DNA of 64,000 nt from Glycine soja (taxonomy: Eukaryota > Streptophyta > Magnoliopsida > Fabales > Fabaceae): positions 44,319,562-44,383,561 of the forward strand of contig NC_041010.1 of NCBI RefSeq assembly GCF_004193775.1, in the 5' to 3' direction. The position numbers and the translations under genes are program-made. Of this stretch, positions 46,600-61,069 are shown one piece after another (within the stretch, counting starts at the first letter, position 1; each line of letters opens with the position of its first letter). The notes under the pieces are model-generated. The model ran no database searches and had not been told where the DNA came from. It was given only the letters and a program-made list of their open reading frames with translations.

Positions 46600-47593
46600 A
46601 CGCATCGTGCTTTCATGTTCCATTTATAAATTTTTTCCCCCTATAATTTGTGTGTATGTTTGTTTTTCACTTTTTCTTTACCCCTTTACCCCTTGAGTTT
46701 GTATATATCTTAATGCGTTATGTGGGGACCATGGAGAAGTTGGAATTTGGATGATACATTAAACTTGTACTACAATTTTTCTTATTGTATGAGTTTAGTG
46801 TTTATAATGTTAAAATTTATACAAGTAATCAGAAATGATTGATATGAATTTTAACCAATAACTTAAAAAAAAAAAATCAAATGTGCACTAAATAAATGGT
46901 TCAGGATATTAAAACACTTAGTAGGTCAAAATCAGATGACTTGGTTCCTGTGAAATATTTTTACAATGTGAATTTCCCTTTATCTTCATTTCCTCAAAAG
47001 GAGGTGAGTGTGCTAATTGAGGCTGACATGAATGGACACGAACGGGCCTCAATTGAAAGTGGAAAGTTCCACACAGCACATGGCATGTGGAAGAATAGAT
47101 GTGTGCAAGTTGCAAGTTGCAAGATGCAAAGTCATGATCTTCCCTAATATTGATATTTATTAATTTTAACATATCTTATTATGGTTCCTGTGCAATTGGA
47201 AATGTGCTCCTCTATCACGTAGTCATTCTCCATTTGGAAACTCCCGTCACTTACCTTTCACATTCAGATCCAGATTCATCCATGCTTTATTATTACTTTT
47301 TTTCCTTTCTTTAAATGGTCAATTATCCTTGTGGTACAGGGAAATGGGAAATTTTATCCCACGCGAAGGATTCTATTCAAACTCTTTTTTTCTTTCTTGG
47401 TAGAGACCTATTCAATCTCCTTTAAGAAATTAATAATATTAAATCTTATATAGTTTAAAATTTAATTGATATACTTGTAATTTTTAACATATTAAATACG
47501 AGTTTTGTCAATGCAAACATCCTTATTTTTTTACGTGGAACTCTAATGTCAATTTGGTTTATTCAACGTTTATACTTATGTCTATGTGCACAT

Positions 47594-47683
<90 letters not shown>

Positions 47684-50551
47684 TCTCCTAAGTATCTCTT
47701 TGCCATTATTATGTTTTTTTTAACAATTATGCTATATAGTTGTTGACACCAAAATAATGAAATAAAACTTGACAGAAGAAAAGATGCATGACTTTTTAGG
47801 AGGGAGAAGTTAAAAGTTATTTCCGATAAAACTAACTCTAGTAAGTTTGATTCGTATCAGTCGAGCAATATATTTGGCACCTTTTATCATTTTCGTTTTT
47901 TGAATAACCTTGCACATGAATACAAGTTCGTGTTATACACAGACACGTATTGGGGTCATGGGAACATCAAACTAATCTAATTTGCTCTTATAATTTTCAC
48001 TAACTTGGTAGATTTCTGTTAGCACCTCCTAATTACTGGCTTCGAGGCACTAGGACCTCCAGAGAAGAAGAGGTAATTGCATATTTCTCATTGATTTTTC
48101 TTGCTTGTTATTTACATATATTTAGGCTTCCTAGTAACATAATGATTCAAAAGATATTTGCGATAATGGAATTTGGAGGTGCTTGTCCCCTTAAAGCAGA
48201 CAGCATCAAGCAAGAATATTCCCTATGGTGCCAGGTGCTTTGCTGATCAAACTCACCATTCTTCCTCACACATAGTCATTGAGGTAAGATGGTTTTACAA
48301 CTTTTCTTTTGGGCTTTACTTCTCCCTGTACCCCCTGGTTTGCTATTTCGACCCTTGCCCCTGTTGTTGTTTCTGAGTTCCTATCATTTTCTTTGACATT
48401 TTATTTCAAAGTTTTAGTTTAGTGATAATTTTTTATTTCAAGATTTTAATCAACATATGCTTTATGAGATAATTTAGGGCTGTGGGATGGTTTGGCAGGA
48501 ATGGTAAAGCATGGTGCTGTGGTTGGTAGCTATGCAGGAACATGCAGAACAATTTTATGTTGTTTACTGTGTTATTGCTCAGGCCGAAGAATGCACTTAT
48601 TGACAACAGTTTTATGAATTCGTTGTACAAGTTGTATAGGAGCAAATTGTCTGATTTAACCTGATGCAGTAGGAATTTTCTTATAATGACAGACAGAATT
48701 CCAACTGGCTCAGGTCATGCCCTGAGAATTGAGATAGGGTCAGGGCTGAAACCTCTTTAAAATTAACTAAAATTAGAGGCATTACAATAAATAAAAGTCG
48801 TTTTTTTCCTAACAAGGTTTGAATCTCATTCACCAAAGAAAAATGACACCTTAATTACTATTATACTGAACCAACTAATAATAAAAGTTTTATAAATACT
48901 AAATATTAAATAGTGAAATTCGTTCTTAAAGGTGTGAGATGTTAATATATTGGTTCCTAAAATATGAATATTCAAATTTAGTTCTTGAATGTGCAAAAAG
49001 TGTAACAAATTAATCTTACATACAATTTAATAACAAATTGATTCTTAAACTTTACAATTTAATGTCAAATTGATGTTCGAAAAATATAATTTATTGTCAA
49101 AATGGTTATTGAACATTACAACTTAATAATAGAATGGTCTTACAAATCTGATGATATGATTAATTTATTTTACTTACTTAGACATTCAAAGACTAATTAG
49201 TATTTTTCATCTTTCACAGGACCAATTATTTTGGGGCCTGAAGCAACAACTGAATGGTCTTATGCTTGGCCGGCCTGAGTGCTGCTTGTGTTGTTGGCAT
49301 TTTGGCATGTTGCAAGGATCCCTGCTACAAATAGTGCCAAGGAGAGTAAAGCTGCACTACTTATGAGTGCACTGTCTCGGCCACGATGCAAAATTTCTGT
49401 TGTTGGGAATTTCATATTGGTAATGGTAGCAGAGTGATGTTTGGAAGAGTTATCACTTATCACAATTCTTGTGCTCTTGGCAGTCACATTTCGACCACTG
49501 CACAAGGGTTTATAGGATTTACAATGTCACATTTTGGCTTTAATGAAATTGGTCTATTATATTCCTCACAACTGCATATATAGGGGATGAGAGCTAAACT
49601 TGCTTTCAATCCGCCCGTTTTCATGCCTAAAAGGCTAAAACTAATTAATTAGCTTAAGATATGTATGAAAAATATAGTATATGCAATTAAATGTATAGGG
49701 AACTAATTACATGATCTTCACAGTTGTTATTTGTTTTCTTTAATCTTTTAAATGTTTTATTATAAACAAACTTTGATGATAATTCTTATTTTTAAATATT
49801 TTTACTTTTCCTTACATGATAACGATTACCACAACAATTAATCTTTGTTTTTCTTTTATTTAACCAACAAAAAACAAAGTAAATATTTCTTTATTAAAAA
49901 AAACAAAGAAGTTAACCTATCTTACATATTGAATGCGTCATTAATTATAACTGGTAAATATCCGAGAACAGGGCCTGAGAGAAAAGTCCCCCTCAGGGGA
50001 CCAAATTTCATATTAAAAAAAAAGAAGAAGAAGAAGGAAACAACAGCCAAAATCTTTGAATACTTTCCTCTTCCTTTTCCTAATTCCAATGCCCCAAGTC
50101 CCCAACCCTCACTCTCAGACCTCTAATTTGCTAACTTTTCAAAAAGCAAGGAGCAACAAAGTGCAAACCGCACATTTTTTTTTCAATGATAAAAAAGCCT
50201 GAACTAATAATTTTCATCACTATGAGTGCCTTCACGGGATTTGAATACATCATTTGAACACAACGTGTATCCTTTCTATATCCAATTCATATTCTTGTCA
50301 TATAAACATTAATATACACCAAAAAAGTTAGCCTCTTAGCATCATAACGGCCTATATTTTGCCACTTTAACTATTATTCTGCTGACACTGTCGATTTTGA
50401 CTTATAATTACGGGTAATTGGAGCTGTCTTTTCTAAGGAAGTGTTTGTTTTAAGTTGTCTAATTTTATTTGTGGGAATAACATCTAGAAATAACATTTTT
50501 GGATGTTTTCGATGTAATACTTACATGAGTTTTTTTTTTATCAGAGAAAAA

Positions 50552-50584
<33 letters not shown>

Positions 50585-51130
50585 TATATATTAAATAAAA
50601 GATAGAAAACAATACAAGTTACCAGGGGTACCCCAATACATGTATCATTACAGACCCCTACCACCCAGCTCATGGTTATACGTTATTTATGCACCAAATC
50701 TGCATAAATATCATTCAACCACTTACATGAGTTACTTGATTTTAAACAACATAAATTCATATCATAAATATTATATTTTTAAAAAATTTAAGATCCACAC
50801 AATTAAATTAAGTACTCATTTAAGTAATTATAGAATTGAAATAAACTTTAATATAGTGTTTAAATTTATGTAAAATTGTAAGATCTACAAAATAAAAATA
50901 AACTACATATTTAAAAAATCATATATTGTAGATGCTCTAAGAGCATTTTATATGTCCAAACAGATATAAAGTGGGAAGACTTACCCCATTCATCAAAAGG
51001 GATACTTCTGAAAAAAATAACACTTGTCATAAAATGGAGGTCATTTTTTGCTAAAAAAATTCATTTTGCACCTGGTGGTTGCTAGGGCTTCGGGGAGTTT
51101 AAATTCTTCCTTTAATCTAAAAATATAATG
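46600..51130. other. Intergenic, no gene identified
   Basis: Contains the long (TA)n run and a shorter (TA)n at about 50554-50582. Unrecognised short open stretches occur at 46896-47147 (plus), 48173-48290 (plus; VLVPLKQTASSKNIPYGARC, followed by a possible donor GTAAGA) and 49260-49505 (minus; one hydrophobic segment ISSAALLSLALFVAGILAT). None has a convincing start and stop context or known family, so none is called as a gene. Confidence 0.4.
47597..47681 (+). repeat. (TA)n microsatellite, about 42 units
   Basis: Uninterrupted TA run of about 85 bases, fully self-complementary. The Tyr/Ile open frame across it is an artefact of the repeat. Confidence 0.97.
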
Positions 51131-51140
51131 GCACTTTCTA

Positions 51141-51463
51141 TTTGCACCTCCATTTTCTAAGTACATCCCATTCCCCCTTTTATACTTTTCTACCAAATTT
51201 ATCCTTTTAAACCCATATCTTACACCCCATGTTTTTGTTAGTCTTTAAAATCTTATTTTCTTTAAACCCTTGAACTTTATCTTTACCCCATATTCATTAT
51301 ATAATATTATGTTTATATAAATATTATATTTAATAATTTTTCATTTTTCTTCCATGTGACATTTTTAAGGTATATTTATGACTAACTTCATCTATTTTAT
51401 AGTGTAAATAAAAAAATGTAAAGGTTGGAAATGGGGGTGTACTTAGGAAAAGGCTAGTGCAAA
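51141..51463. mobile_element. MITE-like element with ~37-bp imperfect terminal inverted repeats
   Basis: The left end TTTGCACCTCCATTTTCTAA continuing GTACATCCCATTCCCCC, and the right end, reverse-complemented, TTTGCACTAGCCTTTTCCTA continuing AGTACACCCCCATTTCC, pair with a few mismatches and small gaps. Interior about 250 bp, AT-rich, non-coding. No clear target-site duplication. Confidence 0.65.
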
Positions 51464-51469
51464 AGGCGA

Positions 51470-53630
51470 GATGGGGTTGAACTTAAAAAAATTGGATATC
51501 AGCTAAAAAGTAACTTGTTAAGGATCTTTATTATGTGATTTTTTAATAATTTTCTCTAAACTCCTTCTTGTTCTACTTTTATCCATTTTTACAAAACTAA
51601 AATTTATGATATCGAATTCTTTTATTTTATTGGTACCTCCAATTACTTTCTTTTCATGTATCTAAATCACGTTAACTAATTTATGTCATCTTTTTTCAAC
51701 AGATGAAACATTATGTGTATATAAAAAAAAAAATAGATGACACATTAATATCTCCTCATATAAATCATTCAATATTTATATTTTTCGTATATATTCATAT
51801 ATATTTTTACATATTCAATGTACATATTTTGTACGAGAATTCATCATAAATATAAAATTTTCTTAACGAATAAAATTATTTGTTAACCTAATAAGTTGAA
51901 AAACATCTATAATCTTTAGTCCAAAGACAAAAAAAAAAAAAAAAAAAAAAAACATATTCATCATCATTTACATCACTCTCATTTTTTTTTCTCTTGTTAC
52001 CTTCTCACAATTCTTTGATGACCAAAAACATAAAATAAAATATTTTGTTGAAAAAAGTATTAATTCCAGATAAGATAATGCTCTTAATTACTTAAAAAAA
52101 AATAAAAATTCTCCCGGTAAGTTGCATACCCCCAAAAGCTAAGCGAATTTGTGATTGCTTTTTCGTATAAAGTGAGAAATTTATGTAACAGTATTATCTG
52201 TTTTTTTATGAAACAAATTTGTATGTGTAGTATTCATTGATTGGTGATTTAATTAGTTAGAATAAAGATAGTCATGCATGGGACCAGTTTTTACAGACGA
52301 AAACTGAAGAAGCTGACCACTGGTTTGGTTTCTTGTTCCTCTCTCATCATATATATGTAAGTGACCGTTCTTCTCACTCTCTGAATTGTTCCTGCTCCTT
52401 TTCTTATTTCTCAATTATTGACTGCAAATCTGCATTGCCACTTGACCGTGCCATCATGCACGTGCATACGTCCACTTCTGTCCAATGTCCTTTTCCCTAC
52501 TTCACTCATAGAAGCTGACCACTCCTTACCACATGCATTTTCTTTTTAACAATTTCGACGTTTCATGCAATTATTATACATACATACACACATCTATTTG
52601 TTATAAAATCTAGTTGCTACTAGGCATAAATTTGAAGTGTGGGAGCTTCAGCAGCCTCAGCCTTCCAAATGATTAATGTCACTAGGCTATTCTCTTTGTT
52701 TTGTTATCTAGTCACCAGTCACGGGTGCTGTTTATAAGTTTTTTAGTCTTAGGCATAATTTATATGTAGAACTTAATACAATATAACTCAATTTATTTTT
52801 TGACTTTATGAGATCATTGAGATGTATAACTAATGACTAGAGTTTACAGTCGAATAATTTTAGCATTTCATTTATTTTTTACAACATTTCACTTTGAATA
52901 GATAATAAATTAATTTATTTAATGTATAAATATTAAAGAAATTGCAATGTCGAAATTTTTTTTCTAATAGTGACAATAGTTACACGTATCCTTAATAAGT
53001 AATACATACATTTTAAAAAAATTATAATATTTTATATAATTTTGTAATTTTTTAAAAGAATATTAGTTTTTAGAAAATTAGATAAATGAGAAAGTTTTGA
53101 GAAAGAGTAGTAACTATAATATATATTTATAATAAATTTATTTTAAAGTGACATAAAAATATAAAAAAATATCAAAATAAAATTTATCACCTAATTATTA
53201 ATACTTTATAGTACTAATAGCAAATAAAAATTTTCTAGAATAAAAGCCATCAGGTAATTAAAGATTTTAGATGACTGACTAATTATATGTTGATGAAATC
53301 GAAGAACCATTGTCGGAATAGGAAGAACATTTGTACCAAAAGTGGTTTACAGAATTCTGTAGGACGTGGTAAGTATATATCAGATTTTCGAGGAAAATGT
53401 TCAAAACGGTAAAGGCAGATTTGAGCACATTTGGTAAATATATAGTTAGATTGTTAAAATACGTTTGTATCTCTATCTGATTATATAAATGGAGAAAATT
53501 TTATTAAAAAAGACAAAACTCACTTTACTAATTTTTAGATTTCGAAAGAATTGATCACCATGTATTGGTTAAAGGATATCTTTAGTTAAAAAAAAAAACA
53601 ATAAATAAAAGGAGGAAGACAAAGATTGAA
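51470..53630. other. Intergenic, no gene identified
   Basis: AT-rich, with a 28-base A run at about 51925-51952. The right end may include gag sequence of the copia relic that is too decayed to recognise. Confidence 0.4.
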
Positions 53631-53639
53631 TCCAAAATA

Positions 53640-54900
53640 AACCAGTCAATTATGTGGTAAAATTGGTCACTGTGCAGATAATTTTTGGAATATAGATTTG
53701 ATCGTGACTTCAATGGTTCTATTCAAGCCAAGAACAATGAGTGTACGAAGTTCAGAAATACCCAACTGCGACCATACACCTGCCACAATTCTTGACCCAT
53801 TGTGGTATCCTGATTCAGGAGGAACACAGTACCATATCACTCTAATGGTTCAGAGTTGTCTATTAAACATGTATGACCTTCCAAGTTTTATAATCCTTAA
53901 TTATCTTTCTAGTCATTTAATTTGTCCTTAATAATTTGCTCCATGTTCCTGTGATCATAAAAACTTAGTGTCAGAATTTGCAAAAGATAACAAATGCTAT
54001 GTTCTCGGAGTACCATCCTAATATATCATTGTGTTGTTAAAACATAGAACACCAAGATCATCCTCCAAGGCACACTTAAGGATGGAATCCAATTTTCTTC
54101 GGTTTTTGTCTGAGAATCGTGTCTTTACCTCAGCTTATCACTAAAAAAAATACTACTATGTCATTGGTCCGAATAATTGAACAAATTAAACTTAGATCCT
54201 TTAATAGGTTTCAAATTTAAGTCATCTGTGATATGAAAAAAAAATATAACTAAGAGATTCCATTAAAGATATCGAATGATTTTTTTTATTAATTATTATT
54301 AAAATTAATAGATATTTCACTAACTAAAAAAAATTCTCAAAAAATCCTTGCATCGTAAAAACTACGTTAGGTTATGGCATCTATGATTAGGTCATCCATA
54401 AACTAAAGTTGTACAAAATGTACATCACTCTTATACGATTGTAATTAAATCATATTTGTCTGTGTGTCTCATGCTGTATGGGAAAATTCCACCAGTTTCC
54501 ATTTAAATATTTCGATACAATGTATCAAATACACTGACATTTGGGGACAAACCCTACAAAATCATCAAATGCATCAAGTTAATTGAATTTTGTTCCTTGA
54601 TGCGCGCTTACTCTAAAATTCTATTGGATTTACGTACTCCAAAAGCTCTTTTCTTCCCTTTAAATCACTTGTTGAGTAACAATATTGGGAACAAATATTA
54701 AAGCATTACAATTTAAAATCAAAAGAATATATCTCAATTTCATCCCTTATCTCACTAGTCACTACAAATGGTATTGTCCACAAACTCACATGTCTGCATA
54801 CAGCATACTACTCATGAACAAAATAATGCTCCTGATGAAAGAAAACATATAGACATGTCTCAAAAAAGTTGGTCTTACACACTTTTTAGTTGAGCCTAGC
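53640..54900 (+). mobile_element. Degenerate Ty1/copia retrotransposon, gag zinc knuckle to integrase
   Basis: In order on the plus strand, in shifting frames: a zinc-knuckle remnant (KIGHCADNFW, about 53665), a protease active-site remnant (DPLWYPDSGGTQYHI, about 53790-53845; the usual motif is DSGAT-H), a pre-integrase segment (FSEYHPN...TKIILQGTLKDG, about 54000-54085) and integrase core pieces (YTDIWGQ at about 54530; GTNIKALQ at about 54690; GIVHKLTCLHTAYYS with QNN..DERKH-type residues at about 54770-54850). The order gag-PR-IN without an RT upstream is the copia layout. Many stops and indels; reverse transcriptase and RNase H were not found downstream. An old, dead copy. Confidence 0.85.
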
Positions 54901-54909
54901 CTATTCTTC

Positions 54910-56640
54910 CTTTGCATTTCGATAATAAAAATGACAAGAGGTTCTACCTCAGCATAAAACAACTTGTAACCATTGTTGTCCTTCTATAACCATCGCAACC
55001 TCAACGAAGTCGGGCCCCACATTAGTCATCGACCCATCTCTACCATAGGTAACAAAAGGCCAAGCTCAGCCACCAGAACCATCCAGCTCCTTGCCCCACC
55101 ATACCACACAAGTCAACATTTTTCTGATGTACTAGTAATTTGTTTTTTTTTTTAATATCTTTTTTCTGGTCTAATTTGAATTCTACTCCATTAAAATCCA
55201 GCAATATACGGGAGAAGGCTCACTTGATCTGATGACATAATATACCAGTGTTATATATATTCATAAAAGATATATTTCATAATTTATATATTTTAAGACA
55301 AAAAATATTAATATAAATAAAATATCTTGTTATATAAAATATTATTTATTAAGTTAAGAAAGTTTGTTTTTAATACATATATAATTGTTTAAAAAATTAT
55401 ACTTTTAAAAGAATATAGGATATTAGATCAAGCTGAGACAACTTGAAGTATATATAATTCAAATTTATCCTTAAAATACATCTAGTTTAGTTTCTAAAAT
55501 TTAATTTATCAAAATTACTATGGAATATTGAATTGAGTTAGGGAGGGATATTTTCTTGTCGGGAAAAGGCTTAAAAAAGAAACTCTTGATAAACAATTGA
55601 ATTTTAAACACTGTTACAGAAGATTCTAACATGGACTAATTAGCAATATATTCTTCAATTCCCCAACAATGGGAAGAGAATCTATATTGTCCACCATAAG
55701 TAGCAATACAAAGCAACTAGCAGATTACTATTTACGGAAATAGAAATGATACTCGATCATACTAATTGGAGGAATTCCATTTAGCACGGTAATGAATTAA
55801 AGGGGAATTCTAATATTTGGAGAGCCGACGAAGTCACAAGCCGTGAAAATCTTCTGCAATTTTGGGACAGAGAATTTGAGAAGGAAAAAAATGAGGAAAA
55901 CAAATTATTTTAAGTTGCTTGAAGAGAAAAAATAAATAAATATTAAAAAGTTTAAAAAGAAGATTCTTTTTAAGTAGAGAAAATTGAAATTTTATTAAAA
56001 TAAAAAATTATGTATTTACCTATTTATATCTCATCATATTAAAAAATTAAAAAATAGTTTATATAATTATTATATTTTTAATTTTCTTTCTAATTATAAA
56101 ATAAAAAATAATTATTTTTTATCGAAATAATAAAAGAGAAAATTAATTTCTCTTCTTATTTTTTTTCTCTCTTCGTCTAAACAAGCATAGCTAAAGGGTC
56201 CTTTTGATGGTTCCCTTATTTCGCAATTTGTTGAGATCGTTTTGCTTTTGGGGCCAGAGGCTTGATCGCGTGTGGTACAATTACAACCATATGGTATTAA
56301 TTGGTGGGGTTTCATAAAATTTTATTGAATAAATATTTGTTCATTATAAGTTAATTATTTGGTTATTTACTAACCTTTATTAATACAAGTGATGAAGAAA
56401 TTATTTTTTAAAGTATGATTTCAAATTCTACTTTTGTATAGGTATTAAGAGAGTTTAATCTTCTGAAATTTATTCACCCAATTCAACTAAAACTAATTAA
56501 AATCTAAAGAGTGACTTATGTACGTCTAAGAATCAGAAGTTATATAGTAGTGTTTCGCATCTTTTTTTCCAAGCAGATTATTATTTTTTAAATATACATA
56601 TTTGATTGAATAACTATATTGTAAAATCCACCTGAAAAAA
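54910..56640. other. Intergenic, AT-rich, no gene identified
   Basis: Downstream of the copia relic. The CT/CA-rich stretch at 54970-55140 may be further decayed retroelement sequence. The remainder is AT-rich with no recognisable coding signal. Confidence 0.4.
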
Positions 56641-56669
56641 TAATGCAAATATTAATATAAGCCGCACAA

Positions 56670-56900
56670 ATAATGGTTGTTTATTGGTTGTTTAGTGTTT
56701 GCGCTAGCAGTAATATGAATTGCTGCTTAGCCGTTAGAGTTGGTTGATTAATTAGCATGTAGTTAGGTTAGTAAGCTGTAGTTGTACTTGCTACTTGTGT
56801 GTATAGCCTTGGCTTTATAAATAGAAGGTATATATATAAAGATTAGCGTCTTATTCATTCAATTAAAATATAGTTGGTTACTTCTATAAAATTCCTTTTC
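56670..56900 (+). mobile_element. LTR-like promoter segment (possible copia LTR remnant)
   Basis: A GTTAG-rich block (GTTAGGTTAGTAAGCTGTAG, 56762-56781) leads to a TATA box TATAAATA at 56816-56823 and then TTATTCATTCAATTAAAATA about 30 bases on. This arrangement is common in the U3/R part of plant copia LTRs. It lies about 2 kb beyond the copia pol relic and could be part of its 3' LTR, or unrelated. No matching left LTR was found by eye. Confidence 0.35.
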
Positions 56901-56909
56901 CATTACTTG

Positions 56910-59030
56910 AGATTCATGATTTTTGACTTTGTCAATTTTAGGGTACTTGGATTGTTCTCTAAATTGTAGTACTATAAATGTTTGATAAGTACATTTATAA
57001 TTGTTCTAGAATATTATACGGCCTAAAAAATGCTTAATAGCCTGTTATTTAATTCAAAGGTTAACATAATGGTGTAAGATTTTATTGTATTTTATATGAG
57101 TGAGAATGATTTATTTAGTGAGAATTTATATTCGATCTTTATTGTATGTAAAATTTCCTTAAATTAGCGACAGTCACATGCCGTGAACAATATTAGTCTC
57201 TAACCCAATGAATTGAGAGACATCCATGATCTCTGACCTAACAAAAACTTGTTCTTGATTACTTTGTTAGTGACATGAGAAAGTGAGCCTATAAAAGTAA
57301 AGATAAAAGGATATTCTTCTAATTATAATTATTGTGTAAGAAAAAAATTATTTTAAAATAATTATCATTTTAATTTTTCAATGTAATATGAATTATGTTT
57401 TTTTTTTGTTTTTTTATAATATTAATGATGGATACAAAAATTTATAAATAAAATAATAATGATATAAGATTAATTTATAAAATTATCATTCTCTTTCATC
57501 TATTTATTAATTTTTTTATTCTATATAAACACAATTTAAAATAATTATTATTTTGGAAGGAAGTATAAAAACTCTAAATTTAGTCTCTTACTAAAAGTAC
57601 ACATCACTACATCTAATGTATACTGGTATTAACATTGAAGTCCTTGCAATTACACTTTCCTAACCTTGATGTGGAATACCAGAGACCATCATTGAATCAA
57701 ATATGGACTCAATCTCCTAGAATTATAAGAAACATAATCGTTCTACTTTTAGTTTGCCTGAAATTGATAATAATAACATTTTCACATAAAAAGAAACATG
57801 AAATTAAGTTATTCTTGGTAGCTTTGGATGGGCATGTGTCAACTGTAATGTGGTTCAAGATATAGAACCAAACACACTACTCAAATAAAAAATTAAATTA
57901 ATGTCAGAACAATTTATATGTCATTTTAAAATAAATTGTCACTAAAAAAATTTCAACCATAGAATTAGTAATAAAAATATATATTTTCATCAAATATGAT
58001 CCCTAATTCATTGTAAAAGGATTTTAAAGCTAACATAATTTTTTGAAAGTTAACTATATATATTATTTTTGAGATAAAATTTGTAGCTAATTTTCTAAAC
58101 ACTTTTTTTTTCTTCCTATGGAAAAAAACGATCCTCCATATTTGTTTTCATGTTGTAGTCATTTATCAAGCGACTGTGATTCTACGTACAAAAAAGACTA
58201 TGGTCAAAGTAATAGGGCCAACTTTATTATAGACAGAAAAAAGAATTCCCCCAAAGAGGGATTTGGAATTAAAATTTAAGCATGCCAACACCAAGCAGCC
58301 ACTTTGGTGGACTCCACATCGCATCTTTTATGTAAACATCATGGTACGTACTCTGCCACTCATCATTTGTTTACTCCCTAAATTATTACCTTTAGGACAT
58401 CAATTATTCTAATCAAGTATTCTTGTTATTGATTCCTTGTTTCAATTTGCTTTTTACTATAAGAACAAAATTAAAGAAATTAAGGGAGAATGAATAAGGA
58501 AATTGTCATCATATATAGTTTGACTCATTACTCAAAGGAAAAAGGATTGATATCTCTGGGTGAGCGTGATTTGTTTTGTTACATTTCTTGTACCTTGCCC
58601 TTTTGTTTCATTGAAAGTATTGATCTCTTTAGGTGTTAATTTATAAAAATCATTAAAGTAGAAATTGATTCCCGCCAAATATTTAGCTATTAGCTGCGTC
58701 TGTGAACTTAAACTGATGTGAATTTGGCCTTACTTATTCATCATATGTGTGATCACAAAAGATAATATCACATAATTTAACAATTGTAAAAGTTATTGAA
58801 GATATATTATTTTACTAAATTTTATATTTAATGTTAATTGATCTTCGTTTTCTCTCCCTCTTATATGCACACATATGAGTCAATCTCACTCTTATATTAT
58901 TTAGTAATTTTTAAAAGTCAATTTTAACCCAAATGAATTTTATAAAATTATTTTTATGCAAAATCAATTTTAGAAACAGTCACCGCAATACACACTTAAT
59001 TTTCTTTTTTAAAATATTACAAAGTATGAG
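56910..59030. other. Intergenic, no gene identified
   Basis: AT-rich DNA without recognisable coding sequence or repeats longer than simple homopolymers. Confidence 0.4.
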
Positions 59031-59034
59031 TGTA

Positions 59035-60140
59035 ATTTAATCCCTGCATGTATTTAGGATTTTAAAAGATTTTTTCAAAAAAAAAAAATCTTGAGGTATT
59101 CAATTAAGATTTTTAAATAATAGAAATAAATTTTGTATTATTCAATGAAGACTATTAAGATTTTTTAAGAAATTTAATAAAATTCATTGATATTCAATTA
59201 AAATTTTTGATAACTTAAAAAAAATCTTTTGGTATTCAAAAGTATACAAATTTGGATTGATTATCTTTTAGAATGAATTTTAATGAAATTCATAAGATTT
59301 TTTAATAAAAAATACAAAAAAAACAATTTCAGTCAAATCTTTGAGGTAATACTTTCTTCTTTTTTTCTTGTCAATTAACACGTTTTTCTTTTTCTATTAT
59401 ATATAATATTTTGTCTCATTGTTGAAAGTGATAAATATTCATAATTTTTTTACTCTTTCGATCAATGGATAACATGCAAGGAAATGTGTGATATGAAAAA
59501 TCTTTCTAATTCTTTGAATTTGCAATTAAGACATCTTTATTAAATGTTTATATATATAAATAAACTTGAATATATATGAACATGAGAATTATATAATTTT
59601 AATGAACGTGAAAAATTGATTATGTATGAGTGGATAAATATATAAATTGGATTTGAAATAATTATTAGATATATTTTTTTATTTGGTGGGATCATTATTA
59701 TAATAATGATTACAAATATTCATGTTATTGGTAAACATTGTGGTATATAATTTTTATAAAATTAACATGATTAATGATTGAAGGAAAATGAACTTGTTAT
59801 ACTTATAAATATGTTGGGGGAAATTGATTTATTATGTAACATGTTTATATTTTTTTGTATAAGATGAGTTTTAGTTAAAGTGTTAGGTGAAAAAAATTCA
59901 TAAAACTTTATCAATAGCTTTCAATGTTTTTTAAAAATCCACATAATTCATGCTAATATTAAAAATCCATAATATCTTTTTAAATCTTATAAATTCTTTA
60001 AAATCTGAATTATAAAATTCTAATCATAAAAATCTTTTAAAAAAATCTTAAAAATTATTACATTCTTACAAATTTTTTTAAAATCTACAAGAATTTTTTA
60101 CTCCAAAATAATATTTTAAAATTCTAATCCAATAAACCCA
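59035..60140. repeat. Diffuse inverted-repeat region, possible degenerate MULE/TIR element
   Basis: The left ~280 bp (59035-59320) is rich in AAGATTTTT / AATTTTAATGAAATTCAT. The right ~270 bp (59870-60140) is rich in the complementary AAAAATCTT / ATAAAATTCTAAT, ending AATCCAATAAACCCA. These look like long, eroded terminal inverted repeats around a non-coding core of about 550 bp. Because both arms are very AT-rich, part of the complementarity may be compositional. Confidence 0.35.
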
Positions 60141-61004
60141 ATGTTAAATCCTTAAATTTATGATTTACGACTTAAGATTTTTGCTATTCCGTTTAAAATT
60201 ATGGTGTTATTAGTCTGTTTGCATAAAAATAGTACAGAAAAATAAAAACTCTATTTTTAAATAAGCATAAGAAAACACGTACGTAATAAATATGCGTTAA
60301 AAATGGTTCTTTTCAAATTTCACATTAGACATTTTTGTTGACGTAACACATCAACCTACATTGTCAGTGTACAACAAAAATGACGGGTGTAACGTAACTC
60401 ACATGGTGGGGTTTCAATCCGCTGCATCTATTTTCTCACCACCTAATTTGGTACAACCCCATCTAGTTTGGTCAGCCTCGATATTAAATTAATATTAGGC
60501 CTGATTTATTTTGAGTTTATTTTTTACCGTAATTTATTTTAAGTTTTATTGTTATCTTATATCATACACCATGAGTGTATTTCAATAGGTTTTTTTATTG
60601 TAGAAAATACAGTTATAAGGTTATTTAACCTACATTAGACCATCTTTGTGTCCCTTTGGAAATACGTTTGCATTTGTATATCCCTAGAATCACCTTGAAT
60701 AGATGTAAACGTGTTTTGATTACTGTATTGGCTTGTTTTGTTAATTTGAACTAAAATTAATCTTTAAATTTAAGATTGGTAGATGCAATAAATGATAACT
60801 TGTGTTGAGTTGTTGTTTTTACTGAAACTTACTAAAGATTTACTTTTAATATTCATATTAATTTAAATTTAATTAATTTTATAAATTAAAATTGGTAAAT
60901 ACTTACTTCAGCACACACATCTTGTTGGAGAATATGAGCCCAACCTCCACATCTTTTAGTGATATCAATATTGGGAAATAGTGATTGAGGTAAAACATTG
61001 GGGA

Positions 61005-61005
<1 letters not shown>

Positions 61006-61068
<63 letters not shown>
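61006..61068 (+). repeat. (TTA)n microsatellite, about 21 units
   Basis: Uninterrupted TTA/ATT trinucleotide run, ending in AAGAAGAAG. Confidence 0.97.

Positions 61069-61069
<1 letters not shown>

Noticed and set aside
47546..47746. 66-codon Tyr/Ile-repeat frame
   Set aside because: Direct translation of the (TA)n microsatellite.
49260..49505. 81-codon minus-strand frame with a hydrophobic segment
   Set aside because: Open only from a non-ATG codon, and a single hydrophobic stretch is weak evidence; no family recognised.
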